From: RYN-111 sp963760125
GTDB taxonomy: Bacteria; Actinomycetota; Actinomycetes; Mycobacteriales; SCTD01
Assembly (NCBI GenBank): GCA_963760125.1
Contig: CAVXBV010000011.1
Location: forward strand, 62,001 to 126,000
Direction: 5' to 3'
DNA length: 64,000 nucleotides
Shown here: piece by piece, positions 52,733-61,129 of the stretch
Numbering within the stretch: position 1 is the first letter of the stretch
How the letters are laid out: each line of letters opens with the position of its first letter
The notes under the pieces: generated by a model
The model's input: the letters and a program-made list of their open reading frames with translations, nothing else
Told to the model about the DNA's origin: nothing
The model's database searches: none
Position numbers and translations under genes: made by a program

Positions 52733-54322
52733 GTGAGCCTCCTGCGGTCCACCCGGACCATGGCGATCGGGACGATCGCCTCCCGAGCCACCGGCTTCCT
52801 GCGCACCGCCGTGATCGCCGCGGTGCTCGGCGTCAAGGGCGTCGCGCTCGCGTTCAACGTCGCCAACACCGCGCCGAACATCGTGTACGAGCTGCTGCTC
52901 GGCGGGATCCTCACGAGCGTCGTCGTCCCGCTGCTCGTGCGGGCCCACAAGGAGGGGCAGGGCGAGGAGTACGTCCAGCGGCTGCTGAGCCTGACGCTGC
53001 TGGTCCTCGGGGGCGCGTCCCTGCTGCTCGTGGTGTTCGCCCCGCAGATCATCGATCTCTACGCCAACAGCGACGTCACCGCCGCCGACCGCGACCTCGC
53101 GGTGACGTTTGCCCGCTTCTTCCTTCCGCAGGTGCTGTTCTACGGGCTCGGAGCAGTGCTCGGCGCCTACCTCAACACCCGCGGCGTCTTCGGGCCCCCC
53201 ATGTGGGCGCCGGTCCTCAACAACGTGGTCGTCATCGTCACCGGGCTGGTCTTCGTCTTCCTCCCCGGGGCCTCCGCCCTCACGAGCGCGTCCATCACGC
53301 AGACCCAGGTCCTGGTCCTGGGGATCGGCGTGACGCTCGGAATCATCGCCCAGACCCTCGCCCTGCTGCCTGCCCTGCGCGGGACCGGACTGACGCTCCG
53401 CCTGCGGTTCGACCTGCGCGGCACCGGTCTCGGACCGGCCGCGCGGCTCGCGCGGTGGACGCTGTTCTACGTCCTGTGCAACCAGCTGGTCCTGCTGGTC
53501 GTCATCCGGCTGGCGTCGGGTGCGCCCCTCGACCGGGGCTACCCGTCGTACACCTATGCCTTCCTGCTCTGGCAGCTGCCGCACGCCGTCGTCGCGGTCA
53601 GCGTCATCACCGCGCTGCTCCCCTCGATGAGCCGCGCGGCGGTGGACGACCGGCTCGAGGACCTGCGCCGCCAGCTCGACCGCGGCTTGCGCCTGACGGT
53701 CTCGCTCATGGTCCCCGCCGCCGCGGCGTACGTCGTCCTGGGCCGTCCGATCGCCACGCTGGTCTTCGGGCACGGTCGGGTGACGACCGACGAGGCGCGG
53801 TTCATCGGCTCGCTGCTCGCGGTGTTCGCGCTCGGGCTGGTGGCCTTCAGCACCTACCAGCTGCAGCTGCGCGCCTTCTACGCCCTGCAGGACACGCGGA
53901 CCGCGGCGCTGGTAAACCTCGCCGTCAACGCGACGACGATCGTGGTCGACGTGGCGCTGTACGTCAGCCTCCCCGAGCGGCAGAAGGTGCTCGGACTGGC
54001 CGCGGGGCAGGCGTCGTCGTACCTCGTCGGGGTGCTCGTGTGCACCCGCGTGCTGGCCCGCCGGGTGCCGCGCGACCCGCGAGGCTTCGTGCTGCGGACC
54101 ACCGCGCGGTGCGCGGTGGCCGTGGTCGTGCCGGCGGTCGTCGCGCTGGTGGCCGTGCGGATCGTGGAGCAGCAGGTCGGCGTCGGGACCGCACCGAGCC
54201 TGCTCGCGCTCGCGCTGGGCGCCGCGGTCCTCGGACTCGGCTACCCGTTCGCGGCGGCAAGGCTGCGCGTGCCCGAGGTCGACAGCGTGCTCCGCCCGGT
54301 CCTCGCTCGGCTCGGTCGCTGA
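52733..54322 (+). CDS. murJ: Lipid II flippase MurJ
   Basis: A 529-residue inner-membrane protein with about 14 helices. Conserved family segments are TIASRATGFLRTAVIAAVLG, NTAPNIVYELLLGGILTSVVVPLL and the GAVLGAYLNTRGVF segment. MurJ moves lipid II across the membrane for wall synthesis. In mycobacteria the homologue continues into a cytoplasmic pseudokinase and an outer domain; here MurJ ends after the last helix and that part is a separate gene downstream. Starts with GTG four bases after the DUF6049 gene. Confidence 0.94.
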   Translation: MSLLRSTRTMAIGTIASRATGFLRTAVIAAVLGVKGVALAFNVANTAPNIVYELLLGGILTSVVVPLLVRAHKEGQGEEYVQRLLSLTLLVLGGASLLLVVFAPQIIDLYANSDVTAADRDLAVTFARFFLPQVLFYGLGAVLGAYLNTRGVFGPPMWAPVLNNVVVIVTGLVFVFLPGASALTSASITQTQVLVLGIGVTLGIIAQTLALLPALRGTGLTLRLRFDLRGTGLGPAARLARWTLFYVLCNQLVLLVVIRLASGAPLDRGYPSYTYAFLLWQLPHAVVAVSVITALLPSMSRAAVDDRLEDLRRQLDRGLRLTVSLMVPAAAAYVVLGRPIATLVFGHGRVTTDEARFIGSLLAVFALGLVAFSTYQLQLRAFYALQDTRTAALVNLAVNATTIVVDVALYVSLPERQKVLGLAAGQASSYLVGVLVCTRVLARRVPRDPRGFVLRTTARCAVAVVVPAVVALVAVRIVEQQVGVGTAPSLLALALGAAVLGLGYPFAAARLRVPEVDSVLRPVLARLGR

Positions 54323-54367
54323 CCCGTTCGGCTCAAGCACCGGACCGCAGACGCCGAACCCGAAGGG

Positions 54368-54766
54368 GTGAAGCATGCTGCGATACCTGACGCCGGCTCG
54401 ATCGTGCTCGGCTGGCTGACCAAGTTGGTGCTGGGCATCTCGCTGCTCGGGATCGTGCTGTTCGACGGAGCGGCGCTGGTGCGCACGAACGTCAACGCCG
54501 CGGACCACGCGAACACCGCCGCCCTGGCCGCGGTCGAGGTCTACAAGCAGACCAAGGACGTGCAGGCGGCGTTCACGGCGGCAGAATCCGCTGTCGCCGC
54601 CAGTGGGGCCGTGCTGGACCCCACGACGTTCCTCGCCGATCCCAGCACGGGCCGCATCCGCCTCGAGGTCACGGAGGAGGCGGTGACGCTGTGGCTGCAC
54701 AAGGCCGGCCCGCTGAAGAAGTACGTCACGGTGCACGCCTCCGGGCAGGCCAGCCCTTCCCCGTAG
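54368..54766 (+). CDS. Small single-helix membrane protein between murJ and the pseudokinase
   Basis: A 132-residue protein I do not recognise. One membrane helix (about residues 18-38; LVLGISLLGIVLFDGAALV) is followed by an extracellular or periplasmic-side alanine-rich helical part (NAADHANTAALAAVEVY) and a small beta-rich end. The layout resembles TadE-type pilin-like or Flp-assembly proteins, which is only a suggestion. It lies 45 bases after murJ and 92 before the pseudokinase. Starts GTG 54368; GTG 54404 is possible. Confidence 0.65.
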   Translation: MKHAAIPDAGSIVLGWLTKLVLGISLLGIVLFDGAALVRTNVNAADHANTAALAAVEVYKQTKDVQAAFTAAESAVAASGAVLDPTTFLADPSTGRIRLEVTEEAVTLWLHKAGPLKKYVTVHASGQASPSP

Positions 54767-54846
54767 GCCGCCGGCCGCCGCACGGCCCACCGCCTCGCCC
54801 ACCCGCCTCGCCCACCCGCCGCGCTCACCGGACCTCCGCGCGGACC

Positions 54847-54852
54847 TAGAGT
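54847..54852 (+). promoter_or_regulatory. Putative -10 element TAGAGT of leaderless pseudokinase gene
   Basis: TAGAGT lies six bases before the GTG at 54859. The preceding 70 bases contain a short direct repeat (CGCCTCGCCCACC twice from about 54790). Confidence 0.5.
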
Positions 54853-54858
54853 GGCGCT

Positions 54859-56367
54859 GTGAGCACCTCGGCGGAGCCCCGGACGCCATCGCTCGAGACC
54901 GACGACCTGCTGGTCGGCCGCTACCGGCTGCTCGACCCGGTCCCGAGCGACGGGCCTGCCGTCCTGTGGCGCGCGCACGACGAGGTCCTCGCCCGCCAGG
55001 TCGCCGTCCGGGCCCTGCCGGCAGCCACCAAGGCCGAGCGCGAGAGCGCCCGGCCGTTCCTGGAGGCGGCCATCCGCTCCGGACAGGTCGTCCATCCCGG
55101 CCTGGTCCGGGTGTACGACGCCGGCGTGACCACCGACCGCGGGAGGGGACGCGACGTGGCCTACCTCGTGCGCGAGTGGGTCGCCGGCGCCCCCCTGGAC
55201 CGTGCCCTCGCGACGAGCGGCCCCCTCGAGGGCGTCGCCGCGGCCGATCTGCTCCGCCAGGTCGCCGACGCCCTGACCGCCGCGCACGCCGGCGGTCTCG
55301 TGCACGGCCGGCTGCACCCCGGCAACGTCCTGGTCGCACCGACCGGCCGGGTGCGGGTCTGCGACACGCTCACGTCCGCCGTGCTGCACGACGTGCTCGC
55401 CCCCACCGCCGACGACGGGGTCGCCCCGACCGACGCTCAGGTCGTCGCTGACACCACGGATGCCGCTGCCGTGCTCTACGCGCTCGTCACCGGTCGCTGG
55501 CCGGCGGGGGCGACGCCGCAGCCGAGCGGCACGCTGGAGGCGGCGCCGCTGTCCGGCCGACGGCCGCTGAGTCCGCACCAGGTGCGGGCCGGGGTACCGC
55601 GGGCGGTCGACAGCGTGGTCCAGCGCGGGCTGGACCCCGAGCGGGCCGGCGCGTTTCGCACCCCCGACGCGCTGGCCGCCGCCGTCGACGCGGCAGTCGC
55701 CGAGGCCCGGGCTCAGCGGGACCTCCCCGTCGTGCCGTCCGGTCCGAGCCGGCTGCGCCGCGCCGCGCCCTGGATCGTCTCCCTCGCCCTCATCGCCGCG
55801 ATCGGCGCGATCGGCTGGCTGGCCGGGATCGCCATCGGCACCCTCGAGCCGCGGGGGGACGGCGTCACGGCGATCGTCACGACGTCGGATGCCCCGACCC
55901 CCGGCGTGGCCGCCACCCGCACGCTGGGACTGACCCGCCTGCCCCTCCGCGACTTCGACCCCCTGGGCGACAAGCAGGAGAACAGCGACCGGGTCGCCAA
56001 CGCCGTCGACGGCTTCCCCGACACGGCCTGGCCGACCAGCAAGTACCGCACCGAGACCTTCGGTGGCCTCAAGACCGGCGTGGGCCTGCTGATCGACCTC
56101 GGCCGGCCGACGGTGCTGGCCTCCGTCCAGGTCGGCTTCAGCGCTCCTGGCGCCAAGGTCGAGCTGCGGCTGTCCGACACGGCGCCCACGACGATCGACG
56201 ACACCAAGGTCGTTGCCGCCGCGGGTGGCGGGCAGCAGGTGGCAACCCTCACACCGCCCGCCGGAACCCGCGGTCGGTACCTCGTCGTCTGGATCACCAC
56301 CCTGCCCAAGGAGGACGACGGCTACCGCGTCGGCATCTCCGAGCTGCGCGTCACCACCCCCGGCTGA
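54859..56367 (+). CDS. Membrane pseudokinase with extracellular discoidin-like domain (MurJ partner)
   Basis: A 502-residue protein equal to the C-terminal half of mycobacterial MviN. Residues 15-270 form a Ser/Thr-kinase fold lacking activity: the HRD loop is replaced by VHGRLHPGN, the DFG Asp is absent (VCDTLTS), and the VAVK lysine is VAVRAL. A membrane helix (about 302-322) follows, then a beta-sandwich (about 350-500) with NAVDGFPDTAWPTS, as in F5/8-type or NPCBM domains, on the outer side. In mycobacteria the phosphorylated pseudokinase recruits FhaA to restrain wall synthesis; a like role is inferred here. Confidence 0.88.
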   Translation: MSTSAEPRTPSLETDDLLVGRYRLLDPVPSDGPAVLWRAHDEVLARQVAVRALPAATKAERESARPFLEAAIRSGQVVHPGLVRVYDAGVTTDRGRGRDVAYLVREWVAGAPLDRALATSGPLEGVAAADLLRQVADALTAAHAGGLVHGRLHPGNVLVAPTGRVRVCDTLTSAVLHDVLAPTADDGVAPTDAQVVADTTDAAAVLYALVTGRWPAGATPQPSGTLEAAPLSGRRPLSPHQVRAGVPRAVDSVVQRGLDPERAGAFRTPDALAAAVDAAVAEARAQRDLPVVPSGPSRLRRAAPWIVSLALIAAIGAIGWLAGIAIGTLEPRGDGVTAIVTTSDAPTPGVAATRTLGLTRLPLRDFDPLGDKQENSDRVANAVDGFPDTAWPTSKYRTETFGGLKTGVGLLIDLGRPTVLASVQVGFSAPGAKVELRLSDTAPTTIDDTKVVAAAGGGQQVATLTPPAGTRGRYLVVWITTLPKEDDGYRVGISELRVTTPG

Positions 56368-56378
56368 CCCCAGGGCAC

Positions 56379-56384
56379 TAGGTT
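56379..56384 (+). promoter_or_regulatory. Putative -10 element TAGGTT of leaderless sigM
   Basis: TAGGTT lies eight bases before the GTG at 56393, within the 25-base gap after the pseudokinase gene. Confidence 0.45.
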
Positions 56385-56392
56385 GGCGGGCT

Positions 56393-57028
56393 GTGACCGA
56401 CGGCAACCCGGACGCCACTGTCCCCGACGACCAGGACGCGGAGGACCGCGCCCTGCTGCAGGCGCACGTCGGCGGGGACCTGCAGGCCTTCGACACGCTG
56501 GTCCGCCGGCACCGGCAGCGGCTGTGGGCCGTCGCGCTGCGCACCACCGGCAACCCGGAGGAGGCCAGTGACGCCGTGCAGGACGCCTGCCTGTCGGCGT
56601 TCCGGTCCGCAGCGTCGTACCGCGGCGAGGCCCGGGTCACGACCTGGCTGCACCGGATCGTCGTGAACGCCTGCCTCGACCGGGCCCGCCGCCAGGCCGT
56701 CCGCCCCACCGTTCCGCTCCCCGAGCAGCCGCCGGCCGATCCCCGGGACCTGCTCGACCAGCGGGAGACGAGTCTGGTCGTCACCGCCGCGCTGGCCGCC
56801 CTGCCCGAGGAGCAGCGCCTCGCGCTGGTCCTGGTCGACCTGCAGGGCCTGAGCGTCGAGGAGGCGGCCCAGGTGCTGGGCGTCCCGGGGGGCACCGTGA
56901 AGAGCCGCTGCTCGCGCGGACGAGCCAGGTTGGCGATCGCGCTGGGGCACCTGCGGAACCCCGAGCCGCTCAGCGACGTCCCACCTGTGCCGACGCGTCC
57001 CCCCACGCAGGAAGGAGCCCAGCCGTGA
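56393..57028 (+). CDS. sigM: ECF sigma factor SigM
   Basis: A 211-residue ECF sigma factor. Region 2 is at about residues 35-100 (RLWAVALRTTGNPEEASDAV, QDACLSAFRSAASYRG), region 4 at about 130-190 (LPEEQRLALVLVDLQGLSVEE, VLGVPGGTVKSRCSRGRARL). Gene position between the murJ-pseudokinase pair and trxB identifies it as the SigM of this conserved block, which acts in oxidative/envelope stress and, in some actinobacteria, controls trxBA. Its stop overlaps the start of its anti-sigma gene. Confidence 0.92.
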   Translation: MTDGNPDATVPDDQDAEDRALLQAHVGGDLQAFDTLVRRHRQRLWAVALRTTGNPEEASDAVQDACLSAFRSAASYRGEARVTTWLHRIVVNACLDRARRQAVRPTVPLPEQPPADPRDLLDQRETSLVVTAALAALPEEQRLALVLVDLQGLSVEEAAQVLGVPGGTVKSRCSRGRARLAIALGHLRNPEPLSDVPPVPTRPPTQEGAQP

Positions 57029-57897
57029 CCACCCCCCATGCCGACCTCGACGCGCTGGCCGACCTCCTCGCCGGCGAGGGCACCCCCGAGCAGGCGGCCC
57101 ACCTCGCGGGCTGCCCGGCCTGCCAGGTGTCACTGACCGAGCTCACCGCTGCCGACGGCCAGGTGCGCGCCACGCTGCACTCCCTCCCCGTGCCCGAGTT
57201 CCCCGCCGACCTGGCCACCCGGCTCGCGTCGCTCGTGGCGGCCGAACGCACGGCCTCCCCCACCCCCCGTCCCGGTACGCCGGTGGCGGCCACCGTCACC
57301 CCGCTGGCCAGCCGGCGGCAGGTCCGTTGGTGGCCCGCTGCGAGTGGGGTGGCCGCTGCCGCCGCGCTGATCCTCGGCGCGGTCGTCGTCACTCAGGGCG
57401 GGGGCTCCTCCCCGGACGCGACCACCGCGCTCACCAAGCGCGCGGCGCTGCCGACCAGCAGCACGGGCAACGACTACACCCAGGACGGCGAGCTGCTCAC
57501 CGCTGTCCTTCCGAGCCTGCTCGCCGGCAACGCCGACCCCGCTCTCCGATCGATCGTGGGTGGGGCTCCAGCCGTCCCGGCACCGGCCGCGCCGCGGGGC
57601 GCCAGCGAGGCCCCTGCTGCCGACAACGGGGCGGTTACCGAGCTGTCGGTCGTCGACCCGCTGGCCCCGCTGCGCGACCCGGCCACGCTCGCCGGCTGTC
57701 TCGCCGGGCTGTCCGACGACAGTGACCCGGGGATCCCCCTGGCGCTCGACTACGCCGCCTACCAGGGCGCCCCGGCGCTGGTCGTCGTCCTGCCCACCAC
57801 GAAGGCCGGCAAGGTCGACGTGTTCGTCGTCGGCGCCGGGTGCACGCAGGCCGACGCCGACCTGCTGTTCTTCACCCGCCTGGACGATCCCCGCTAG
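57025..57897 (+). CDS. Anti-SigM membrane protein
   Basis: A 290-residue single-pass protein. The cytoplasmic part (1-95) carries a zinc anti-sigma motif HLAGCPAC (His26, Cys30, Cys33), then one membrane helix (about 97-117; GVAAAAALILGAVVV) and a long extracellular region. Coupled by GTGA overlap to sigM, so it is the cognate anti-sigma factor. The redox or envelope signal would act through the cysteines or the outer domain. Its last 26 bases overlap the convergent gene at 57872. Confidence 0.87.
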   Translation: MTTPHADLDALADLLAGEGTPEQAAHLAGCPACQVSLTELTAADGQVRATLHSLPVPEFPADLATRLASLVAAERTASPTPRPGTPVAATVTPLASRRQVRWWPAASGVAAAAALILGAVVVTQGGGSSPDATTALTKRAALPTSSTGNDYTQDGELLTAVLPSLLAGNADPALRSIVGGAPAVPAPAAPRGASEAPAADNGAVTELSVVDPLAPLRDPATLAGCLAGLSDDSDPGIPLALDYAAYQGAPALVVVLPTTKAGKVDVFVVGAGCTQADADLLFFTRLDDPR

Positions 57898-58408
57898 GGC
57901 TCGAGGGCTTGCGGGCCTTGGGCGGGGTGGTCCACGCGGCGGAGGCCGCCGCGGCCAGCAGGTAGGGGACGAGCACGTCCGGCGACGTGGACAGCGCGCC
58001 GAAGGTCCCCTCGAGCACGAAACCGAAGGCCGTCCCGAGCACGCTGTAGACCACGCACAACGACCGGATCCGCCGTGCCAGCATCCCGGCCTTGGGGTTG
58101 CCGGCTGCCGACGTGGCGGCGAACCCGCACAGCAGGCCGAGGACGAGCGGGGCCAGGTAGGCGAAGACCTCCGCCTGCACGTACTGCGCGACGACGTACC
58201 CCATGAGGATCGCCACGGCGTACGCCGCCAGCGCGGCCTTGAGCAGCGGGATCCGCGCGTCGACCACGGCTCTGGCGACGGTGGCGCAGAGCGTGCAGGC
58301 CTGCCCGTGAGCGGCGCGGTCCGCACCGCAGCGGGGACGCTCGCAGGTCGGACAGCGGTCGACCGCCGGACGGCTCGGGTGCGCGGCGCAGCGGTCGGGA
58401 ACAGCCAT
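57872..58408 (-). CDS. Membrane protein with N-terminal B-box-like zinc finger
   Basis: A 178-residue protein. Residues 5-42 hold a Cys/His cluster (CAAHPSRPAVDRCPTC, CGADRAAHGQACTLC) like the zinc finger seen at the start of some rhomboid proteases, followed by three to four membrane helices (LLKAALAAYAVAILMGYVV, VFAYLAPLVLGLLCG, SVLGTAFGFVLEGTF). No rhomboid catalytic residues are present. Function unknown. Its 3' end overlaps the anti-sigma gene tail to tail. Confidence 0.75.
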   Translation of the reverse strand: MAVPDRCAAHPSRPAVDRCPTCERPRCGADRAAHGQACTLCATVARAVVDARIPLLKAALAAYAVAILMGYVVAQYVQAEVFAYLAPLVLGLLCGFAATSAAGNPKAGMLARRIRSLCVVYSVLGTAFGFVLEGTFGALSTSPDVLVPYLLAAAASAAWTTPPKARKPSSPSGDRPGG

Positions 58409-58526
58409 GTCCTGATCCTGTCACTCACCGTGCGGACGCCGGTGGGAAGGCCGGTCCCTACGATGGCGTTGAGCCCAGAGCACCCCCGCGCCCCCCGCGC
58501 GTTGACCACCCCGACGGAAGGCACGC

Positions 58527-59462
58527 ATGAGCACCGAGGTCCACAAGGCGATCGTCATCGGCTCCGGCCCCTCGGGCTACACCGCCGCGATCTACCTGGC
58601 GCGCGCCGGCCTGGAGCCGCTGTGCTTCGAGGGCGCGGTCACCGCCGGCGGCGCGCTCATGAACACCACCGACGTGGAGAACTTCCCCGGCTTCCCCGAC
58701 GGCGTGATGGGTCCCGACCTGATGGACAAGCTCCGGGCCCAGGCCGAGCGGTTCGGCACGACATTCGTCACCGACGACGCGACGGCCGTCGACCTCTCCG
58801 CCAGCCCGAAGGTCGTGAAGGTCGGCGACACGACCTACCTCGCCGACGCGGTCGTGCTCGCCATGGGCTCGGGGTACCGCGAGCTCGGCATCCCGGGGGA
58901 GAAGGAGCTGTCCGGGCACGGGGTGTCCTGGTGCGCAACCTGCGACGGGTTCTTCTTCCGCGACCAGGACATCGTGGTCGTCGGCGGTGGCGACAGCGCG
59001 CTCGAGGAGGCGACCTTCCTCACCCGTTTCGCGCGGACCGTGACCATCCTCCACCGGCGCGACAGCTTCCGAGCCTCGAAGATCATGCAGGACCGCGCCT
59101 TCGCCAACGACAAGATCAAGGTGGTCTGGGACACCGAGGTGCTCTCGGCCAACGGCGAGGGCAAGCTCGCCTCGCTGAGCCTGCGCAACCTCAAGACCGG
59201 CGAGACCTCCGAGCTCGCCGCGACCGGCCTGTTCATCGCCATCGGGCACGACCCTCGCTCGGAGCTCATCAAGGGCCAGGTCGAGCTCGACGACGAGGGG
59301 TACGTCCTCGTCCAGGGCCGCTCGACCCTGACCAACCTCGAGGGCGTCTTCGCCTCGGGGGACCTCGTCGACCACACCTACCGGCAGGCCATCACCGCCG
59401 CCGGCTCCGGGTGCGCGGCTGCGCTGGACGCGGAGCGCTACCTCGCCGCGCGCGGGGAATGA
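58527..59462 (+). CDS. trxB: Thioredoxin reductase
   Basis: A 311-residue flavoprotein. The FAD loop is GSGPSGYTAA (residues 12-21), the redox centre CATC is at 136-139, NADPH loop VGGGDSALEEATFLTR near 155, and the second FAD motif GVFASGDLVDHTYRQA near 275. It uses NADPH to reduce thioredoxin encoded next. It is in the standard sigM-trxB-trxA order, where SigM may control it during disulfide stress. Confidence 0.96.
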   Translation: MSTEVHKAIVIGSGPSGYTAAIYLARAGLEPLCFEGAVTAGGALMNTTDVENFPGFPDGVMGPDLMDKLRAQAERFGTTFVTDDATAVDLSASPKVVKVGDTTYLADAVVLAMGSGYRELGIPGEKELSGHGVSWCATCDGFFFRDQDIVVVGGGDSALEEATFLTRFARTVTILHRRDSFRASKIMQDRAFANDKIKVVWDTEVLSANGEGKLASLSLRNLKTGETSELAATGLFIAIGHDPRSELIKGQVELDDEGYVLVQGRSTLTNLEGVFASGDLVDHTYRQAITAAGSGCAAALDAERYLAARGE

Positions 59463-59522
59463 CCGTTCCGTGTGACAGGTTCTTCCCCTACACCCCCTGA
59501 TCCGACTCGAGGAGCCACCACC

Positions 59523-59849
59523 ATGGGCGCCAACACCAAGACCGTCACCGACGCGACGTTCGCCACCGACGTGCTGCAGAGCGACAAGCCCGTGCTCGTC
59601 GACTTCTGGGCCGAGTGGTGCGGCCCCTGCAAGATGGTGGCCCCCGTGCTCGAGGAGATCGCCGGCGAGAACGTCGACAAGCTCACCGTGGTGAAGCTCA
59701 ACATCGACGAGAACCCCGGCGCGGCGCGCGACTACCAGATCATGTCCATCCCCACGATGGCCGTGTTCCAGGGTGGGAAGATGGTCAAGTCGATCGTCGG
59801 CGCGAAGCCGAAGGCTGCCATCCTCAAGGACCTCGAGGCCTACCTCTAA
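59523..59849 (+). CDS. trxA: Thioredoxin
   Basis: A 108-residue thioredoxin with the CGPC active site at residues 33-36 (FWAEWCGPCKM) and the cis-proline motif SIPTM near 76. ATG at 59523 follows GAGGAG. It reduces protein disulfides in the cytoplasm and is kept reduced by the trxB product. The gene follows trxB by 60 bases and is followed by a terminator hairpin. Confidence 0.97.
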   Translation: MGANTKTVTDATFATDVLQSDKPVLVDFWAEWCGPCKMVAPVLEEIAGENVDKLTVVKLNIDENPGAARDYQIMSIPTMAVFQGGKMVKSIVGAKPKAAILKDLEAYL

Positions 59850-59862
59850 CACCGCTCGTCGC

Positions 59863-59890
59863 CAGGCCCGCTGCGCCTGCAGCGGGCCTG
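59863..59890 (+). terminator. Terminator after trxA
   Basis: CAGGCCCGCTG (59863-59873) pairs with CAGCGGGCCTG (59880-59890), an 11-base perfect stem with a six-base loop, followed by TTGCGTGT. It lies 13 bases after the trxA stop. Confidence 0.85.
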
Positions 59891-60005
59891 TTGCGTGTCC
59901 GGGCCACCCCTGGGGGTACGGCCGGGGTGCGCTCGTGGCGGGGTCGGCCCCCGTTACGCTCATCACCGACCACCCTGGCCAGCCCGAACCGGAGGGACCG
60001 CACGC

Positions 60006-61118
60006 GTGCAGCTGTACCGCCGGGGCGACTCCGGGCCGGCCGTCGCCGAGGTCCAGAGCGTCCTGTCCCTGCTCGGCCTCCTGCGCCGGACGCCGGCCGA
60101 GCCGGTGTTCGACCAACCCACCGAGTGGGCCGTCCGAGAGTTCCAGCAGAACCGCGGGCTCATCAGCGACGGGATCGTGGGTGCGGAGACGTACGCCGCG
60201 CTGCAGGCCGCCCGGCTCTCGCTCGGCGACCGCCTGCTGAGCTACTCCACCAAGATGCTCGTCGGCGACGACGTCAGCGCGCTGCAGGAGCGGCTGCTCG
60301 AGCTCGGGTTCAACATCGGCCGGGTCGACGGGGTCTTCGGCGAGCGCACGGAGGCCGCCCTCAAGGGGTTCCAGCGGGAGTACGGCCTGGTGAGCGACGG
60401 GGTCTGCGGTCCCTCGACCCTGCGGGCGCTCAAGCAGCTCGGCCGCCTGGTCACCGGCGGACGCCCCCACGAGATGCGTGAGCGCGAGGCGGTCCACCGC
60501 TCCGGCGCGGCGCTGGCGGGGAAGGTGATCGTGCTCGACCCTGGCCACGGCGGAGATGACCGCGGCGCTCGCGGCCACGGGCTGGAGGAAGCCGCTCTCG
60601 CCGAGGACCTCGCCGCGCGTCTCGAAGGGCGCCTGCAGGCCGTCGGTGTCCGGACGGTGCTCACCCGCGGACCGGACGGCAGTCCCACCGACGGCCAGCG
60701 GGCCGCCCTGGCGAACGCCGTGCACGCCGACCTGGTGCTCTCGCTGCACGTCGACCGCTCGCCGTCGCCGCAGTGCCACGGCGTCGCGTCGTACCACTTC
60801 GGGACGGGCTCAGGCGCAACGTCGACGGTCGGCAAGCACCTGGCCTCGCTGGTCCAGCGGGAGGTCGTGGCCCGCACGGGCTTCCTGGACTGCCGCACCC
60901 ACCGCAAGACCTGGAACCTGCTGCGCCTCACGCAGATGCCCGCCGTACGGATCGAGCTCGGGCACCTGTCCCACCCCGGCGATGCCGCGCTGCTGGCGGA
61001 CCCGGTCGTCCGCGACCACGCCGCCGAGGGGATCCTCGTCGCGGTGCAGCGGCTGTTCCTCCCGCCCGACCTCGACCCGCCCACCGGCATCCTGCGCCTG
61101 CCCGATTTCGCCCACTAG
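60006..61118 (+). CDS. cwlM: CwlM-type N-acetylmuramoyl-L-alanine amidase-like protein
   Basis: A 370-residue protein with two peptidoglycan-binding domains (about 1-68 and 75-148; FQQNRGLISDGIVGAETYA and FQREYGLVSDGVCGPSTLRA) and an amidase_3 domain (about 168-355; LDPGHGGDDRG, SLHVDRSPS, IELGHLSHPGD). The zinc histidines and catalytic Glu are in place. It lacks a signal peptide, like mycobacterial CwlM, which works in the cytoplasm as a phospho-regulated activator of MurA; the same is likely here. GTG follows GGAGGG. Confidence 0.92.
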   Translation: MQLYRRGDSGPAVAEVQSVLSLLGLLRRTPAEPVFDQPTEWAVREFQQNRGLISDGIVGAETYAALQAARLSLGDRLLSYSTKMLVGDDVSALQERLLELGFNIGRVDGVFGERTEAALKGFQREYGLVSDGVCGPSTLRALKQLGRLVTGGRPHEMREREAVHRSGAALAGKVIVLDPGHGGDDRGARGHGLEEAALAEDLAARLEGRLQAVGVRTVLTRGPDGSPTDGQRAALANAVHADLVLSLHVDRSPSPQCHGVASYHFGTGSGATSTVGKHLASLVQREVVARTGFLDCRTHRKTWNLLRLTQMPAVRIELGHLSHPGDAALLADPVVRDHAAEGILVAVQRLFLPPDLDPPTGILRLPDFAH

Positions 61119-61129
61119 GCCCAGCGGGC

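Noticed and set aside
54859..56367. Active PknB-like Ser/Thr kinase
   Set aside because: The catalytic HRD and DFG aspartates are missing, so it is a pseudokinase.
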